Positions 6,348-6,815 of a stretch of DNA of 6,815 nt are shown here, piece by piece. Source of the DNA: an uncultured Aquincola sp. Its GTDB lineage: Bacteria; Pseudomonadota; Gammaproteobacteria; Burkholderiales; Burkholderiaceae. Numbering within the stretch: the first letter of the stretch is position 1; each line of letters begins with the position of its first letter. The notes beneath the pieces were generated by a model, which was not told the DNA's origin, did not search any database, and worked only from the letters and a program-made list of their open reading frames with translations. The position numbers and the translations under genes were made by a program. The DNA lies in contig CAKZXL010000706.1 in assembly GCA_937883885.1 (NCBI GenBank), forward strand, positions 1 to 6,815, in the 5' to 3' direction.

Positions 6348-6815
6348 ATGACCGATCGTCCCTGGCTCAGCAGTTACCCGCAAGGCGTGCCTGCCGACAT
6401 CGACCCATCGCAGTACGCGTCGCTGGTCGGTCTCATGGAAGAGAGCTTCTCGAAGTACGCCGACCGCACGGCCTACAGCTTCATGGGCAAGGACGTGAGC
6501 TATGCCGAGACCGACAAGCTCAGCAAGGCCTTCGCGGCCTACCTGCAGGGCCTGGGCCTCGCCAAGGGCGACCGCGTCGCGGCCATGATGCCCAACTGCC
6601 CGCAGTACCCGATCGCGGTGGCCGGCATCCTGCGCGCGGGCCTGATCCTCGTGAACGTGAACCCGCTGTACACGCCGCGCGAGCTCGAGCACCAGCTCAA
6701 GGACTCGGGCGCGAAGGCGATCATCATCATGGAGAACTTCGGCGTCACGCTGCAGCAGTGCATCGCGGCCACGCCGGTCAAGCACATCGTGCTGGCCTCG
6801 ATGGGCGACCGGCTC
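6348..6815 (+). CDS. fadD: Long-chain-fatty-acid--CoA ligase FadD, 5' part only
   Basis: The frame begins at the ATG at 6348, with GGAGGAGA at 6333-6340 ending seven bases before it, and stays open to the right edge, giving 156 residues of an enzyme usually about 560 long. The visible part aligns by eye with E. coli FadD almost throughout: W6-x3-YP near the start, AFAAYLQGLGLAKGDRVA at 61-78, MMPNCPQYP at 80-88, GILRAG at 93-98 and VNVNPLYTPRELEHQL at 102-117. FadD activates long-chain fatty acids with ATP and CoA at the inner membrane, for beta-oxidation or phospholipid synthesis. The AMP-binding motif and the catalytic C-terminal region lie beyond the window, so integrity cannot be judged, and another long- or medium-chain acyl-CoA synthetase is possible. 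It has the same direction as pnt but sits behind a strong terminator. Confidence 0.9.
   Translation, partial: MTDRPWLSSYPQGVPADIDPSQYASLVGLMEESFSKYADRTAYSFMGKDVSYAETDKLSKAFAAYLQGLGLAKGDRVAAMMPNCPQYPIAVAGILRAGLILVNVNPLYTPRELEHQLKDSGAKAIIIMENFGVTLQQCIAATPVKHIVLASMGDRL

Overview
The window is GC-rich with strong G/C bias at third codon positions. Its proteins closely resemble those of Betaproteobacteria, and order Burkholderiales is my best guess. That placement comes from protein likeness and composition, not from a marker gene. It reads as ordinary chromosomal core DNA: I see no insertion sequence, phage gene, CRISPR array, tRNA or rRNA.

Layout from left to right. (1) The 3' end of a FeeM-like N-acyl amino acid synthase/acyltransferase gene runs in from the left edge on the + strand. 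It converges, across only 21 bases, on (2) a CysB-type LysR regulator on the - strand. A GCAA-loop hairpin covers both stop codons. (3) An AT-rich gap of 103 bases upstream of cysB holds a long inverted repeat and repeated TTATGCG-like words. This is the best candidate regulatory element in the window. (4) A - strand pair follows: a NudJ-like Nudix hydrolase gene and then mnmA (tRNA 2-thiouridylase), arranged as in E. coli. (5) A divergent gap of 121 bases separates nudJ from (6) the + strand operon pntAA-pntAB-pntB, a proton-translocating NAD(P) transhydrogenase in its three-subunit form. (7) Two hairpins follow pntB, the second a convincing Rho-independent terminator. (8) Just after it, fadD (long-chain acyl-CoA synthetase) starts and is cut by the right edge.

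How the genes fit together. PntAA binds NAD(H), PntAB and PntB form the membrane proton channel, and PntB carries the NADP(H) domain. Together they use the proton gradient to make NADPH. MnmA thiolates U34 of Lys, Glu and Gln tRNAs with sulfur that ultimately comes from cysteine. CysB is the usual activator of sulfate assimilation and cysteine synthesis, so nudJ-mnmA-cysB is at least loosely sulfur-themed, though a regulatory link is only inference. FadD activates fatty acids for beta-oxidation or lipid synthesis.

I did not find a convincing undescribed system. The points most worth a second look are the dyad upstream of cysB, the TTG start of cysB, the two possible mnmA starts, and the placement of a strong terminator immediately before fadD.
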